Assembly: GCF_019393635.1 (NCBI RefSeq)
Contig: NC_057863.1
Location: 571,710,284-571,774,283, forward strand
Length of the DNA: 64,000 nucleotides
Source: Dromiciops gliroides
Taxonomy: Eukaryota; Chordata; Mammalia; Microbiotheria; Microbiotheriidae
Direction: 5' to 3'
Below are positions 12,070 through 23,529 of the stretch, piece by piece. The translations under genes and the position numbers were made by a program. How positions within the stretch are numbered: the first letter of the stretch is position 1; the number at the start of each line of letters is the position of its first letter. Below the pieces are notes generated by a model. The model saw only the letters and a program-made list of their open reading frames with translations, was not told where the DNA came from and ran no database searches.

Positions 12070-12640
12070 AATGTTTTGATATTTTTTATTTTTTCCAATT
12101 GCATGTAAAAGCAATTTTTAACATTTGTTTTTAATTTTTTTCTTTTTTTTTTTTAGGGCAATGAGGATTAAGTGATTTACCCAGGGTCACACAACTAGTA
12201 AGTGTAAAGTATCTGAGGCTGGATTTGAACTCAGGTCCTCCTGAATCCAGGCCTGGTGTTTTATCCACTGAGCTACCTGGCTGCCCCCCCCCTTTTTTTT
12301 TTTAATTTTGAGTTCCAAATTCTCTTCCTCCCTTTCTTCCCCCCCCCCCGCCCTGCATTGAGAAGGCAAACAATTTTATATAGGCTATACATGTGCAGTC
12401 ATGCAAAACCAATATTTCCATATTAGTCATGTTGTAGGGGAAATACATATTTTAAAGCCCCAAGAAAATAAAATTAAACAAAAATTTGCTTTGATCAGGA
12501 TTCCAATTCCATTGGTTCTTTCTCTGGAGGTGGACAGCATTTTTCAGTTGATGATGATTATGCTTTCACAGCTATATTGTAACAATATAACCTTCCTACA
12601 ATGCTGGCCACTTAATTAATGTCTTTCTACAGGAGGCAGT
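12070..12640 (-). mobile_element. L1 3' end fragment, interrupted by a SINE
   Basis: The antisense L1 3' UTR signature TTTTCCAATTGCATGTAAAA is followed, after the SINE at about 12133-12290, by GAGTTCCAAATTCTCTTCC, TATACATGTGCAGTCATGCA and GGTTCTTTCTCTGGAGGTGG. The 5' limit is uncertain. Confidence 0.7.
12133..12290 (-). repeat. tRNA-derived marsupial SINE nested in L1
   Basis: GGGCAATGAGGATTAAGTGA, CCAGGGTCACACAACTAGTA and CTACCTGGCTGCCCC, with a T tail on the left. Both sides continue the same L1 3' UTR. Confidence 0.85.
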
Positions 12641-12655
12641 AAGTCAGCCTCTAGG

Positions 12656-13332
12656 TCAGGGGTTCTTCACTATTTTCCTTTTATGCATCCCTTTTAAAAT
12701 CTGGTAAAGCCTAAAAACTCCTTTTCAGAATGATGTTTTAAATGCATAAAATAAAGCCCTTCGGACTACAATGGAAACCAATAGACTTCTCAAAATATTT
12801 TTGTCTTTCTTTAAATTTTTAAATCATAAAAGTATTTTATTATTTTCCAGTTACATGTAAAGATAGTTTTCAACATTTGTTTTTATAAGATTTTTAATTC
12901 AAATTTTTTTCCCTCCCTTTCTTCCCTCCCCTCTCCCCAAGACAGAAAGCAATCTGATATAGGTTATACGTGTACAATCACATTAATCATATTTCTGCAT
13001 TAGTCATTTTGTGAAAAAAGAATCAGAACAAAAGGGAAAAACCTCAAAAAAGAAAACAAAAACAAAAGTAGAAACAGCATGGTTCAATCTGCATTCAGAA
13101 TCTACAGTTCTTTTTTCTGGATATGGAGAACATTTTCCATCTTGAGTTCTTTGAAGTTATCTTGGATCATTGTATTGTTGAGAAAAGCTAAGTCTATCAC
13201 AGTTGATCATCACACAACATTGCTGTTGCTCTGTATAATGTTCTCCTGGTTTGGCTCACTTCACTCAGCATCAGTCCACTTATGTCTCAAAATATTTTTT
13301 AAAAACAAGTTCATGGACCATGATGATTTTCT
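12656..13332 (+). mobile_element. hAT MITE split by an L1 insertion
   Basis: It begins AGGGGTTCTTCAC, the terminal repeat of the CAGGGGTTCTTAACC-type family, and continues TCTGGTAAAGCC, TTTTCAGAATGATGTTTTAA and GGAAACCAATAG. After the L1 (12803-13284) it resumes with CAAAATATTTTTTAAAAAC and GTTCATGGACCA. The 3' terminal repeat is lost next to the SINE at 13333. Confidence 0.65.
12803..13284 (-). mobile_element. 5'-truncated L1 insertion with 15-bp TSD
   Basis: TCTCAAAATATTTTT flanks it at 12788-12802 and 13285-13299. The + strand carries the antisense 3' end ATCATAAAAGTATTTTATT, CCAGTTACATGTAAAGATAG and the degraded ORF2 end down to CACTCAGCATCAGTCCAC. The insertion is about 482 nt. Confidence 0.85.
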
Positions 13333-13481
13333 TTATTCTTTTTTTGCGGGGCAATGGGGGTTAAGTGACTTGCCCAGGGTCACACAGCTAGTAAGTGTCA
13401 AGTGTCTGAGGCCGGATTTGAACTCAGGTACTCCTGAATCCAGGGCCAGTGCTTTACCCACTGTACCACCAAGCTGCCCCT
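13333..13481 (-). repeat. tRNA-derived marsupial SINE with 12-bp TSD
   Basis: TGATGATTTTCT flanks it at 13321-13332 and 13482-13493. It has GCGGGGCAATGGGGGTTAAG, CCAGGGTCACACAGCTAGTA and ACCACCAAGCTGCCCC. Confidence 0.9.
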
Positions 13482-13493
13482 TGATGATTTTCT

Positions 13494-14970
13494 AATGAAG
13501 AAAACACTGTGCTAGACTTAGGGCATCTGAATTATTCTCTTTTTTTTTTAACAATTGGGCATCTGTCAGTACAGGAAGGAAAATGAAGTAGAAGGTTGTG
13601 TATAGCATATCTTGCATTATCTTTGGTAGCTCACTGGCATAGCCCCACTGTGTTAAGGCCTGTACTGAAACAAGGCTCATTGCCTTGCACTTCTGTCAGA
13701 GTATTTAAGAGAGCTACATAATAAGAATCAAACTACTTTGTCCAGTGATTAGTTGCAAAGGGGAATAGAGTGAATGTAAGGCAGAAAGTGGTTAAAAGTA
13801 TAAGAGAATGATGTGGCTTCCATACTCCTGGTCTTGGTGTTAGGTCTTCCTCTTCTTCTGTCATCACTGATGAATGGAGGTCACATTCATAGGACTCTGT
13901 GTTGGTTCAGAGTTAAATCTCATGCTTCATATCCTATATACAGAGTGAACTAGAGTTGGAGAAGAAGCCATGATGAAGTCTGAGGTCAGATTTGACTTCA
14001 TCTGTATGAATTCCACCAGCTAAAGTTAGTCCTAAATTGTCCCTACAAAAAATGCCTAATAACTGTGATAAGTCAGTTCCTCAGGGTTTGTGGAAAGAGA
14101 AGTATTTCTTCTCTATCTGCTATGCCATTTAGCAGCAAATGCTTTCTAAAATGGCTGATTTTGCAGCAACTCAGCAGCCACCCCAGAGAAATGAAGAGCA
14201 GCCCAAATACAGCCTTCCTTACATGAACCAAGTTTTATGTCATAAACAACAGGACCATGACTAGGGAGGCTAGAACTCATCTGCTAGTTCTCTCAGTACT
14301 TATCTGGGTAAGGGGTGGCCTCTTTTGTCCTGTGGGGTTCCCAAATCCAGACTGGTGACTCAGGCCCTGTGAAGCACAATGTGTGAATCCAGTTTGTAAG
14401 ATGATAGCAGTAAAATGGGTTCCCAACTTTCTCCTTATTACCAAAAAAAAGTGCCAGCTTTGATGAAAGCCAGCAATGCTTCATCAGTGTCCCCCATTTT
14501 TCAAAGTTTCTCCAGCAATGATCAGAGAGGAGACAATGTTTTATCTGTTACTTTCATTTCCAGATCTATGTGAACTTTGAGCATTATAATTGGTTGAGGG
14601 GGTAAAGAAGAGAAAAAAAGAAAGGGAAGAGAGTCTGAGCTGACCAATTTATCCTTTACCACATGGAACTAGGAAACCAGTTCTCTGAGCTTTGGGGTTG
14701 GGTCAGTGAGACATTTCTTTGTCTAGATATTGCCAAAGGGTAGGGTAGAAAATAGTAACAAAAAGATGGCATTAAGTTGGCTCATGACTAGATAGTTTTA
14801 ACTTTCCCAAACCAGTTTGCAGACTTGAAAATTAGGGCAGGAGTGGCAAGCAGGTTAACATTCACTTTTGTTTAGTATTTCATACATTGGGATGGTTTAT
14901 ATCTGTAAGATGAATCAACACTCAAGTATGGGTTCTAGAAAAAGGATACCAAGTCAGAGAAACACCAGAT
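13494..14970. other. unclassified upstream sequence
   Basis: About 1.5 kb without a recognisable gene or repeat. Confidence 0.4.
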
Positions 14971-15027
14971 TGTGAAAAAAGAATCAGAACAAAAGGGAAA
15001 AACCTCAAAAAAGAAAACAAAAACAAA
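14971..15027 (-). repeat. 57-bp exact copy of L1 3' UTR segment 13010-13066
   Basis: From TGTGAAAAAAGAATCAGAAC to AAAACAAAAACAAA the sequence equals 13010-13066 base for base, but its flanks show no other L1 sequence, no L1 3' end and no poly-A. Confidence 0.8.
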
Positions 15028-15289
15028 TCTCCCTCCCCATAAATCACTAAGCTAGAGTCATTAGATATTTTATTAATTTGAGGACACAACTGTTTCCTTT
15101 ATATGTGGAAGGAATCAGGGAGAAGTGGAAATATGTTGCTCCAGTGCTTCAAAATACCTACATGTGGAACCGTAACTATGGCAGATTGAATGGGTCTTTG
15201 CCCCAGGACACTGAACTGTACTTGTAGTCTTTTGGTGAAAGAAACAGCAGATCTTAGCACCAAATTAGCAAGAAGAATTAAAGTGGAGA

Positions 15290-15490
15290 TAAAAAATATG
15301 TCCATCAATTGGGTAATAGATAAACAAATGGAGTCATATGGAATAATGAAGTTTCTCACAGTAAGAAATAAATTTTAAGGAGAGAAATATATGAAGATTT
15401 ATATAAACTGGTGCTGAGTGAAATAAAACAAAATGGAGAGAACAATAGAAATCATGACCATATTATTAAAATTAAATGAAACTAACACTA
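15290..15490 (+). mobile_element. L1 ORF2 end/3' UTR fragment, old
   Basis: GGAATAATGAAGTTTCTCAC, TAAACTGGTGCTGAGTGAAA and AATGGAGAGAACAATAGAA are the sense version of the L1 ORF2 terminus seen antisense at 34150-34280. It is heavily mutated. Confidence 0.6.
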
Positions 15491-15839
15491 AAGACATAAA
15501 AATGCAATGACTAGCCTTGGTCCCCAGGAACAAATATGAAACACACTAGATCTAGAGTATGCTATTTAATCCAAGGTGCATCATTTTAGAAAGAACAATG
15601 AAAACTGAGGAAAGCAATCAGAAAGAGATCCTTGAGTTCAGGCTCTATGAGGATCACTTGAAGGAAATGGGGATATTTAGCTGAAGAAGAGATGAATGAG
15701 AGGAAAAGAGTTTTTGAAAATGATTCTCAGGTCTTCCTTCTAATCCTAATACTTCTTCAAAACATTGGGAAATATTTTAGGCTAATTCTAGTTACTTCAA
15801 GTCGTTGAAAATCAAACTATTTGATTATTCTATAACTTG

Positions 15840-15960
15840 GAGAGTTTGGGGCTCTTGATATCAGAAATACCTGGGTTCAAGTTCTATGTCTAAAATATAA
15901 AAGCTATGTGACCATGGGTAAATAATTTAATTCCCCAATATCCCAGGCAATTTGCTAAGG
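15840..15960 (+). repeat. MIR-like SINE remnant
   Basis: CCTGGGTTCAAGTTCTATG and GCTATGTGACCATGGGTAAA fit the MIR head and core. Confidence 0.45.
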
Positions 15961-16059
15961 GTAATTTGCAGGAGAGTTGCCCATCTACATTGATGTGGAG
16001 AGGTCATTTCTCTACCAGGAATTTCCTACAACAATTAAGTCATCCCAAATTTAAGTGCT

Positions 16060-16700
16060 ACTAATTAAAATTACCCTTTCTCTAGTTGATATGCTAGTCT
16101 CTCTTCTAAGCTCCTATTTGAGGCCAACAGCTGCCTATTAGAAATGTTGAACTATGTTCTAAAGGCACCTTGAACTCAATGTATCCAAAATAAAACTGAT
16201 TATCTTTTCCTCCAAATCCACCCTTCTTCCTAATAATGCTCCTATTTCTGTTGGGCTTACTACCATTTTTCCAGTCCCATAGGTTTGTTTTTGTTTTTGT
16301 TTTTAGTAAGGCAATTGGGGTTAAGTGACTTGCCCAGGGTCACACAGCTAGTAAATGTTAAGTGTCTGAGGCCGGATTTGAACTCAGGTACTCCTGACCC
16401 CAGGGCCGGTGCTCTATCCACTGCACCACCTAGCTGCCCCAGTCCCATAGGTTTGTAAAAGAGAGTCATGCTCTTGAGCTGTACCTTCACCCCATCCCAC
16501 CCCACAACCAATAAATTGTTGTTTTGTTGATTCTACCTTTACAATATCTATTGAGTCTGTCTCCTCTCCCCTAACACAGCCACCACCCTAATTTAGAAGA
16601 CCTAAATCATCTCTTACCTAGATTATTAAAATAGTCTCTTAATTGATCTTCTTCCCTTCTTCAATGTCCCTTCTTCAATCCATTCTTTTGAAGAGAGTAA
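16060..16700 (+). mobile_element. L2 LINE fragment (RT C-terminal region), split by a SINE
   Basis: AGGCACCTTGAACTCAATGT, CCAAAATAAAACTGATTATC and, beyond the SINE, TTGATTCTACCTTTACAATA and CTCTTACCTAGATTATTAAA follow the L2 ORF2 segment just past the catalytic motif (NMSKTEL, CRFDLLNI and the following region). It is decayed. Confidence 0.55.
16289..16440 (-). repeat. tRNA-derived marsupial SINE with 16-bp TSD
   Basis: AGTCCCATAGGTTTGT flanks it at 16273-16288 and 16441-16456. It has AGGCAATTGGGGTTAAGTGA, GAGGCCGGATTTGAACTCAG and CACCTAGCTGCCCC. Confidence 0.92.
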
Positions 16701-16739
16701 TCACTTTGGACAAGAGGCCCACCCTTTTTGACATCACTA

Positions 16740-17340
16740 ATGCCAATTGGTAACCAATTATCAGAGATAGAAAACTACACCCCAAGCTCAGGGAGTAGCA
16801 GCCTCCCCCATATCAACCAATCTTTCTTCTAGTATAGCTTCTCCCCCATCCAGCCCTACCCTACCCCACCCCCCATAAGCCTAGGAGGCAACTCCCATGG
16901 AGAAAGGGACAGCTTATTCCCATCAATTGTTGACCATTTGATACCTAGGCAAATTGGCTTCACTGAAGCAGCAAAATTAACTGAGGGAGAGATAATTAGT
17001 CAACAAACAGTCAGCAAACATTTGTTAAGCACATATTATATGCCAGACGCTATGCTAAATGCAAGGGATACAAAGCTAAGTGTTGGGAGGTGGCATGTAC
17101 CAGGCAAATCAAGCCAATCCTATCACCTCAACCCCCCCTTACTGGTCCTACTTGCAGCCCAACCCTTGTAGGCATCATCCAGGGAAGCAAGACCTATGGA
17201 AAAGGGCCTAGCTATCCCCACCAAATTCTGACCAAGTATTCATGGCACTTGCCCATAGGAAGCCAGCTAGTTGAAGGAGAACTAAGGGAATGACAGTATC
17301 AATAGCTCTCTATCAAAAACAGATGTGAATTTATTAGTAG
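16740..17340. other. unclassified sequence with an embedded L2 tail
   Basis: An antisense L2 tail (AACATTTGTTAAGCACATAT, ATGCCAGACGCTATGCTAAA) lies at about 17010-17075. The flanks (16900-16950 and 17200-17250) resemble each other loosely; LTR origin is possible but not shown. Confidence 0.35.
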
Positions 17341-17399
17341 ATATGACATTAAATAAAATTCTTTGCTGCTGCTGCACCCTAAGAACTTTTCCATCTGAA

Positions 17400-17690
17400 A
17401 CCTCTTGCACATCCTATCTCCATTAGAATGTGACTTCCTTGAGAGCAGGAACTATGTCCTGTATGGCTTTTCTATTTATAGCTCAGCATTTAGCAAGCAG
17501 TAAATACTTAATAAAAGCTTTTTTATTTATATTTAGTTTGTATAAATGTTGGATTTCCTCTTTTGTACACATTGTTTCCCTTCAATAGAATGTAAGTTCC
17601 TTGAGGGTATGGTCTGTTTTCTTTCTGTCTTGGCATCCTCAGTACTTGTAACATAGTAAGGTGCTGAATAGTTGTTGAATTGAATTGACA
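17400..17690 (+). mobile_element. two tandem-like L2 3' tails
   Basis: GACTTCCTTGAGAGCAGGAA with CAGTAAATACTTAATAAAAG (17400-17520) and AAGTTCCTTGAGGGTATGGT with GTTGTTGAATTGAATTG (17580-17690) are two successive 3' ends of L2-type elements. Confidence 0.55.
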
Positions 17691-18208
17691 ATAACAAAAA
17701 AGGAATGAGTTAAAATATGATGTTGTCAGATGATCTGCTTTCTCCCCAGAGGGCCATATTCCAGATGAGCTCTTCTCTAGCTTGGCCCTACCTTGTTGGC
17801 CAATCCCAAGACCTTCCCAGCAATGTCCATGCATTTCTGTCCACAAAGTTCAATAGCCCAGCTTGAGGGTATGCTGTATTCTGCTCTCCCCGGGCCCTAA
17901 ATCTGCTAGTTGTGGCTTGATGTGTTTATCTTTTTGATCCAGATCTAGAATTTAATCTGTGTGGCAGAACTCAAGAGAGTGAAAACTCCCTCTACAAATG
18001 CAGATCTATAATGTACCCTTAACTTGGGGTTGTTGAAAGTTGCCTGGGACACTGAAAGGCTTGCCCAGTGTCACACAGCTAGTATATGCCAAAAACAGGA
18101 CCTGATCCCTGGTCTTCCACAACCCAAGGGTTCCCCTCTATTGTTCTGTGTCTCCTGTGCTTCTTAAAGACTCAAAGAAAAAAAGATATTGGTGAAAAGC
18201 AATCAGGA
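17691..18208. other. unclassified sequence with a short MIR-like remnant
   Basis: Antisense SINE core GGCTTGCCCAGTGTCACACA lies at about 18045-18090; nothing else was recognised. Confidence 0.4.
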
Positions 18209-18382
18209 GGGGCAGCTAGGTGGCACAGTGGATAGAGCATGGACCCTGGAGTCAGGAGCACCTAAGTTCAAATCCAGCCTCAGACACTTAATACTTACTA
18301 GCTGTGTGACCCTGGGCAAGTCACTTAACCCCAATTGCTTCACCAAAAAACCAAAAAAAAAAACCAAAGAAAGAAAGAAAGG
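18209..18382 (+). repeat. tRNA-derived marsupial SINE with 13-bp TSD
   Basis: AAAGCAATCAGGA flanks it at 18196-18208 and 18383-18395. It has GGGGCAGCTAGGTGGCACAG, CACTTAACCCCAATTGC and an A-rich tail. Confidence 0.92.
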
Positions 18383-18395
18383 AAAGCAATCAGGA

Positions 18396-18999
18396 AAGAG
18401 TCAATGAAAATCACACATTTAAGTATGTTTGAGGAAGAACAGCATCAACAGCATGAAATAAGAATAGAAATTTATATATAAAAGAAGCCATGCCTGTTGG
18501 GAAATGACATGTTTAAAATCAGTGGAAAATAAATACACTCCTTAGCACTGCATGGTCACCAAAGACCACAAAAACACAAGCAGGGGGGAGAAGGCATTAA
18601 GTTATTAAAATCTTGAGATATTTGTGCTTTTTACTTAGTCTGTGTCTATTGTGTCAGCTATGAGTCAATGGGCAAGGGCTTTCACATGAAAGTTCTCTTA
18701 CTGAGGCAAAATTACTCTGGGAAAAAACCATGTACTAAACCCCCTGCCCTCCTAATCCTGCACTAAAAATCCCTACAATTCCTGGAACTTAAAAGGAACA
18801 AAAACACTAAGGTTAATATAGAGAAACAAAAACATAAACAGCACACCACTCTGCCACCCGCAGCAGCCTTGTGCTTGTCTATTCAGCATAAAACGAAGCA
18901 AAATAGCAGGCTTATTCGACCAAGGGAAACAGCCAATCTAAATAATTTAGGTTAAAGGGAAAATAGGATCATATCACTTGAGAGCTGAAAGAGTTCTTA
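18396..18999. other. unclassified upstream sequence
   Basis: About 600 nt with nothing recognised. Confidence 0.4.
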
Positions 19000-19009
19000 G
19001 GGATTGTGA

Positions 19010-19240
19010 TGATGTAGTCAAAAAAGAACTAGTTTAGAAAGAACTGAGTTCAAATCCAGATTCAGATATTTACTAGCTGTGTAACCTTGGGCAAGTCACT
19101 TAACCTCAGGTTTCTCAACTATAAAATGGGGATAATAATAGCACCTACCTCCCGGGGTGGTTGTGAGGATCAAATGATTGAATGATTGTCAGGGGCCTGT
19201 CACACTGGAGGTGCTATGTAAATGCCAAGTCTAATTAAAG
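19010..19240 (+). repeat. MIR-type SINE, fairly complete
   Basis: GAGTTCAAATCCAGATTCAG, TGTGTAACCTTGGGCAAGTC, AACTATAAAATGGGGATAAT, GTGAGGATCAAATGA and GGTGCTATGTAAATGCC follow the MIR consensus from B box to 3' end. Confidence 0.7.
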
Positions 19241-19880
19241 TACCATAGCAACATGAACAATTGCAATCTAATTCTCATCCTTTCTATAACATTTGAGCCT
19301 TGTTCCTCATTCTAAACTGTTTCTTGGCCCTTAACTCTCAAAAACCTTTCTTCCTCGAATATCCAATAGAAATCCATGCAACATGTTGATATCCTCTCCC
19401 AATAGCTGTTATTATCATTTACTGACCCCTAGATTGTTATGTCGCCTTCCTCAATGAATTTAGGAGTTGACAGTCACATTGTGGACTGACCAGGGCAGAG
19501 CAATGTTCTTTAAGAAGGATATCAGTAATTTGGAGAATATTTGTCTTAGGTGGTAACAGTGTGAAAAAAGAAGGGATGTTTAATGGTAGATTCGCCAATG
19601 GGGTCTTGGTCCTTCCTTCAGGCATACATAAACTGATTGGCCTAGTGCCAACCCACATGGATGTTTGGGGAGCCTGCCTCTATAAATTCATAATAACCCA
19701 GCAGATGCCCTGTCCCTGATTCAGAATATACACAGCTATTATGTGACCGTTTTCTGTCCCCTTATCATATGGAAGACAAAGCTTCTTAATTGGCTGCTGA
19801 GTCGGAACTGAGAGTGCACACAAAAGACTCCAATGGAGTAATTTGACCTCAGTCCTTTTTAACGGGAGTGACTGAAGTAA
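19241..19880. other. unclassified upstream sequence
   Basis: About 640 nt with nothing recognised. Confidence 0.35.
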
Positions 19881-20480
19881 GACCTGTGGTAAGCCCCTGG
19901 ATGGGGAGAGAGAGGTGTCCATAGCAGAAGTGACTGCCATAAGCTATCCTCACCTTTTTTCCTGGGCCCCACATGTGTCATTGAACAAATACCACTGCTC
20001 TTTCTTCTTTCTTGCTCTTAGGACTAGAGATGGCTTGCAAGATCCAGTCTTAGTATTGGGAATGGAATGGACCAGACTTGTGGGATTCAGGAGGTTAGAA
20101 GAGCCACCAGAAGTCTGGTAGTCAAGTCTAAGAGTGACCATCTGAACTGAGCCCAGCAGTATATCACCATGTCTTACAAGCAAGGAGCAACTTGTTCATC
20201 AGATATTCCACAGCTGGAAGTGAATTTGTGGGAGGAATGTTTGTAGCCGTCACTTTTAAGTGTGAGCCCATTCTCCCAAGGAACCAAATTAAGTAGAGAG
20301 AAGAGTATGCTCCAGTTTGAAGGGGAAGGGATGTATCTGAACTGTGTTTTTGCTGTGTCTTCTCAGTAAATATTCTTTTGTAAAAGCTAATTGATGTTAA
20401 CTGCTTATCAGTGAAATACCACTTAAGTTATATTGGGTAGGTTGCTAATGACTAGCATTAAATTTGGGAGAATATATTGG
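19880..20480 (+). repeat. possible LTR-like remnant
   Basis: It holds a string near 20367 (GTAAATATTCTTTTGTAAAA, then GCTAATTGATGTTAA) close to one at 22547 and, more loosely, to 9452. Origin not proven. Confidence 0.25.
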
Positions 20481-20769
20481 AATTGGGGCATCAAAGTAAC
20501 CACATTAGAGAACCCCATGATGCTTTAGGGTTACATTTTAGAACCCTAAGAGGGGAAGAGAAGCCTTGCTTGGGGGGAAGTGTTGAGGTTGGGAAAGTGA
20601 GCCCCAAAGCCTTTAAATGTTCTACAGATGGAAACAAGAGAAACTGCCATCTACCCTATCTTTCAAGGGCCCTCTCCATGATCTTTTCCCATTTAGATTT
20701 TATTTAGTATTTTTATGCACTCATACATCTTAATGTATTATTTCATATTTTCTATTCTTATATGTGTCA

Positions 20770-20900
20770 TATACTCTAACAAGACTGAAAGCTCCAAGAG
20801 ATCAGGGATACTTATACAAATTTTATATTTCTCCTATTGCTTAGTACAGTGTTCTGCATAATGTGCATTTAATACACATTTGTTGAGTGTAATTTGAGTT
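20770..20900 (+). mobile_element. L2 LINE 3' tail
   Basis: CTCCAAGAGATCAGGGATAC, TTAGTACAGTGTTCTGCATA and TTAATACACATTTGTTGAGT form the usual L2 3' end. Confidence 0.5.
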
Positions 20901-21439
20901 GAATTAAAATGGCAAATGAACCTTTCTGATTGCTACCTCCTTTTCTGCCCTCCTACTCTCTACCTTGTGGATTCTGTTACCTAAGCTGTCCCTGAATAGA
21001 TATCAGGCAAGCACCTTGTCTCTACTGTACATGTAAAAACAGGTTCTTTTGCTTGTTCTGAGAGAAGTACTCACATATGCTTTTAATGACTTGTAAAAGA
21101 GAAAAAAAAAGTTTTCCTAATCTTAGTTCAAGTTCTTTCTGCTCAATCACCATTAAGAATAGGGAAAGGTCATTCGATTCTGTCCCATTTTTAATCTCTA
21201 GTTCTTAGGTTGGTTCCCCACTCTCACCCCTACACCCTAAAAAGTGAACATCTATTACTTCAGCCACTTAGAAAATTCTCCCAGAAATTCTCTGACTAGA
21301 ATTATGAAAGTTGCTGGTACTTCACCACTCCCCAAAGACAAATTTGGAGATTCACTTGTACTCTTTTTCTCCTTAAATTATTAGCTTGCCTTTATTCAGC
21401 TTTGAACTTGTTGAAGAAAAAATATATTAATAAAATACT
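20901..21439. other. unclassified upstream sequence
   Basis: About 540 nt with nothing recognised. Confidence 0.4.
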
Positions 21440-22100
21440 CTGTGTTTTGTACACAGGTCTGTCAGAAACAATTTTTAAAAAATCAGTGTACAGTACAATT
21501 ATCCTAAATCTGCATATAATGGCATCTTAATGTGTACACAGATCTAATATAGAGGTGCCCATGTGAGAGACGCTATTGAGAGTTATGCTGACTCAGTGAC
21601 CCACTGTTCCCAGACCTTCTTGTCAGTGTTGAGAGAGACGTGACCCAGTCTACAGCTTTGTATTACCTGCTATTCATCACATACCAAGTTACCCCCTACC
21701 TGTTTGTACCTGGCAATTGTCACATACCTGCTACCTTGGGGAGGTGTGCGATGGCCCATCCCATTTTTGCTGACGTGAACCTCTCTGAATTGTCTTTATC
21801 TCATTATAAAACTTATCAATAAAAGCTGGCTCCATTTCTTAGCTATTGCTGATCTCTAGGGATCAGCCATCAAAATGTTGCTACCTTGACCTACTTTTAA
21901 TAAGCTCCTTTTAATTCTCTTTGTCCTGAGTTTTGCTTCATTATTCAGGGTGAAAGCCAAACGAATAATTTGCCTTTTAACAATGCCAGGGACCTGTTTT
22001 TGGAAGGAGACTCTGTGCTCCCTTACCACATGGGTGGGAGCAGCCTTTTCCATTGACTCTCTAGCTGGAATAGGCTACATCACTGAGATTACCACAGTGG
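21440..22100 (+). repeat. possible solo LTR-like remnant
   Basis: CATTATAAAACTTATCAATAA AAGC (about 21803-21827) puts a TATA-like box close to AATAAA, and a pyrimidine-rich 3' part follows; such spacing fits some ERV LTRs. Ends and duplication were not found. Confidence 0.25.
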
Positions 22101-22606
22101 GACAGTCTCATTCTCTTTTTCCAGCTGTCTAGGACAGTGAAGGTCCATTCACCTACAGAATGGGCATCATCAACTAATCTGGGTAGGGGGAGGGAAAGGA
22201 TTATTTCCTGCCTCCTGTTTTGTTGTTTGTCCTTTTCAGTTCTAGGCACAGGCAGTAGAGTCCTCAGACCCAGAAGCGTGAGCCACGGGGACCTTGGAGG
22301 CAGGATTCTGCTCCAGCCCAGCAGGAAAGTCCTAAGAAGCTAGGATGCTAGGACTTGAGTTCATCAAGGCTTTGGATTTGGAATTTAATGGGACTATGCT
22401 ATATAGATACAGAGTTCAACTGTGAACTAAATCCCTCTCCCCTACCCAGATACTGAGGTGGTGTGTATATATAATGGGGGAGCAGATTATGTCCCTGTAA
22501 ATTGGAGGTGGGGGTTGTATATTTGTTCTTATTACACCTTTGAAGGAAATATTCCTTTGTAAAAATTAATCTGACTAAAATTAATTTGGTTAAATGGAAT
22601 TGGGTG
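22101..22606. other. unclassified sequence, possible LTR-like 3' end
   Basis: The string GGAAATATTCCTTTGTAAAA lies at about 22545-22564; otherwise nothing was recognised. Confidence 0.3.
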
Positions 22607-22773
22607 GGGGGCAGCTAGGTGGCGCAGTGGATAGAGCATGGGCCCTGGAGTCAGGAGGACCTGAGTTCAAATATGACCTCAGACACTTAACAATTACTAG
22701 CTGTGTGACCCTGGGCAAGTCACTTAACCCCCAATTGCCTCACCTAAATAAATAAAATATTAAAAAAATAAAT
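22607..22773 (+). repeat. tRNA-derived marsupial SINE
   Basis: GGGGCAGCTAGGTGGCGCAG, CTAGCTGTGTGACCCTGG and CACTTAACCCCCAATTGCC with an A/T-rich tail. Flanks share GAATTGGGTG / GAACTGGGTG, a duplication with one mismatch. Confidence 0.9.
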
Positions 22774-23529
22774 CGAACTGGGTGCAAAGGATTCCTAAAA
22801 CTGGAGGTTCACAGTTAGCAGGAGCTTGAGCAAATGACAGAAGCTACCATACTCCCCCACTCCTCCTTAAGGTGCCAGAGAATCTTGAAGAGGGTTGAAA
22901 TGTACCACACCTGGCCTTCAGGTAATAGGGGCCAGTGTAACCTTTTGGAGCTTAGAGAGAAAATGTACAAACTGACATAGTCCCCCCACACCCTTGAGCA
23001 CCTTTCTCCTATAAGACAATTTGAGATAGCATTTATAGGTATCCTAAACAAAGAAATGTCAGAGAATGTCAATATATAGTTTGGGGTTAACATCTTACTT
23101 CATCTAATAGAACAATAATCACTTAAGCCTTTACTGAAATCACTCACTTCTTTCTTTGACCCCTCTTTCCCTCCAAGGATTGAAAGGACTTCCTCCCAAT
23201 GGTCAATATCCGAATCCCTTCTGACTAGAAAAGAGGACACACACTGTTCTTAGGTAAGACATAGCACCAGTCAGTCTAGGGATGGGGGAGAAAACATCTT
23301 AATTAGACAAGAGATACTGTTTGTTTCTTCTAAGTTTGGTTAGCACCCTTACTCCTTTGTCCTCAGGCCTCAGGGTTTTTTTTGTTTTGTTTTGTTTTTT
23401 TTAATTTTTGAACTTCTAACTACTTTCCTAAAGGGAAAAGTCTGGAAAAGATTTTAGGCTGAAGAAATATCTGTTTCTTAATATTTTTAGTTGGACTATA
23501 AAGGAGGTACTTAATATGCACCCACAAGC
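22774..23529. other. unclassified upstream sequence
   Basis: About 750 nt with nothing recognised; a T-rich run lies near 23376-23410. Confidence 0.4.

Noticed and set aside
13333..13481. Regularly repeated GGGTCACACAG blocks as a repeat array or CRISPR
   Set aside because: The copies are dispersed SINEs on both strands with their own target-site duplications, not a direct-repeat array with spacers.
16289..16440. tRNA genes in the SINE heads
   Set aside because: A- and B-box-like motifs are present, but there is no cloverleaf or acceptor stem; these are tRNA-derived SINEs.
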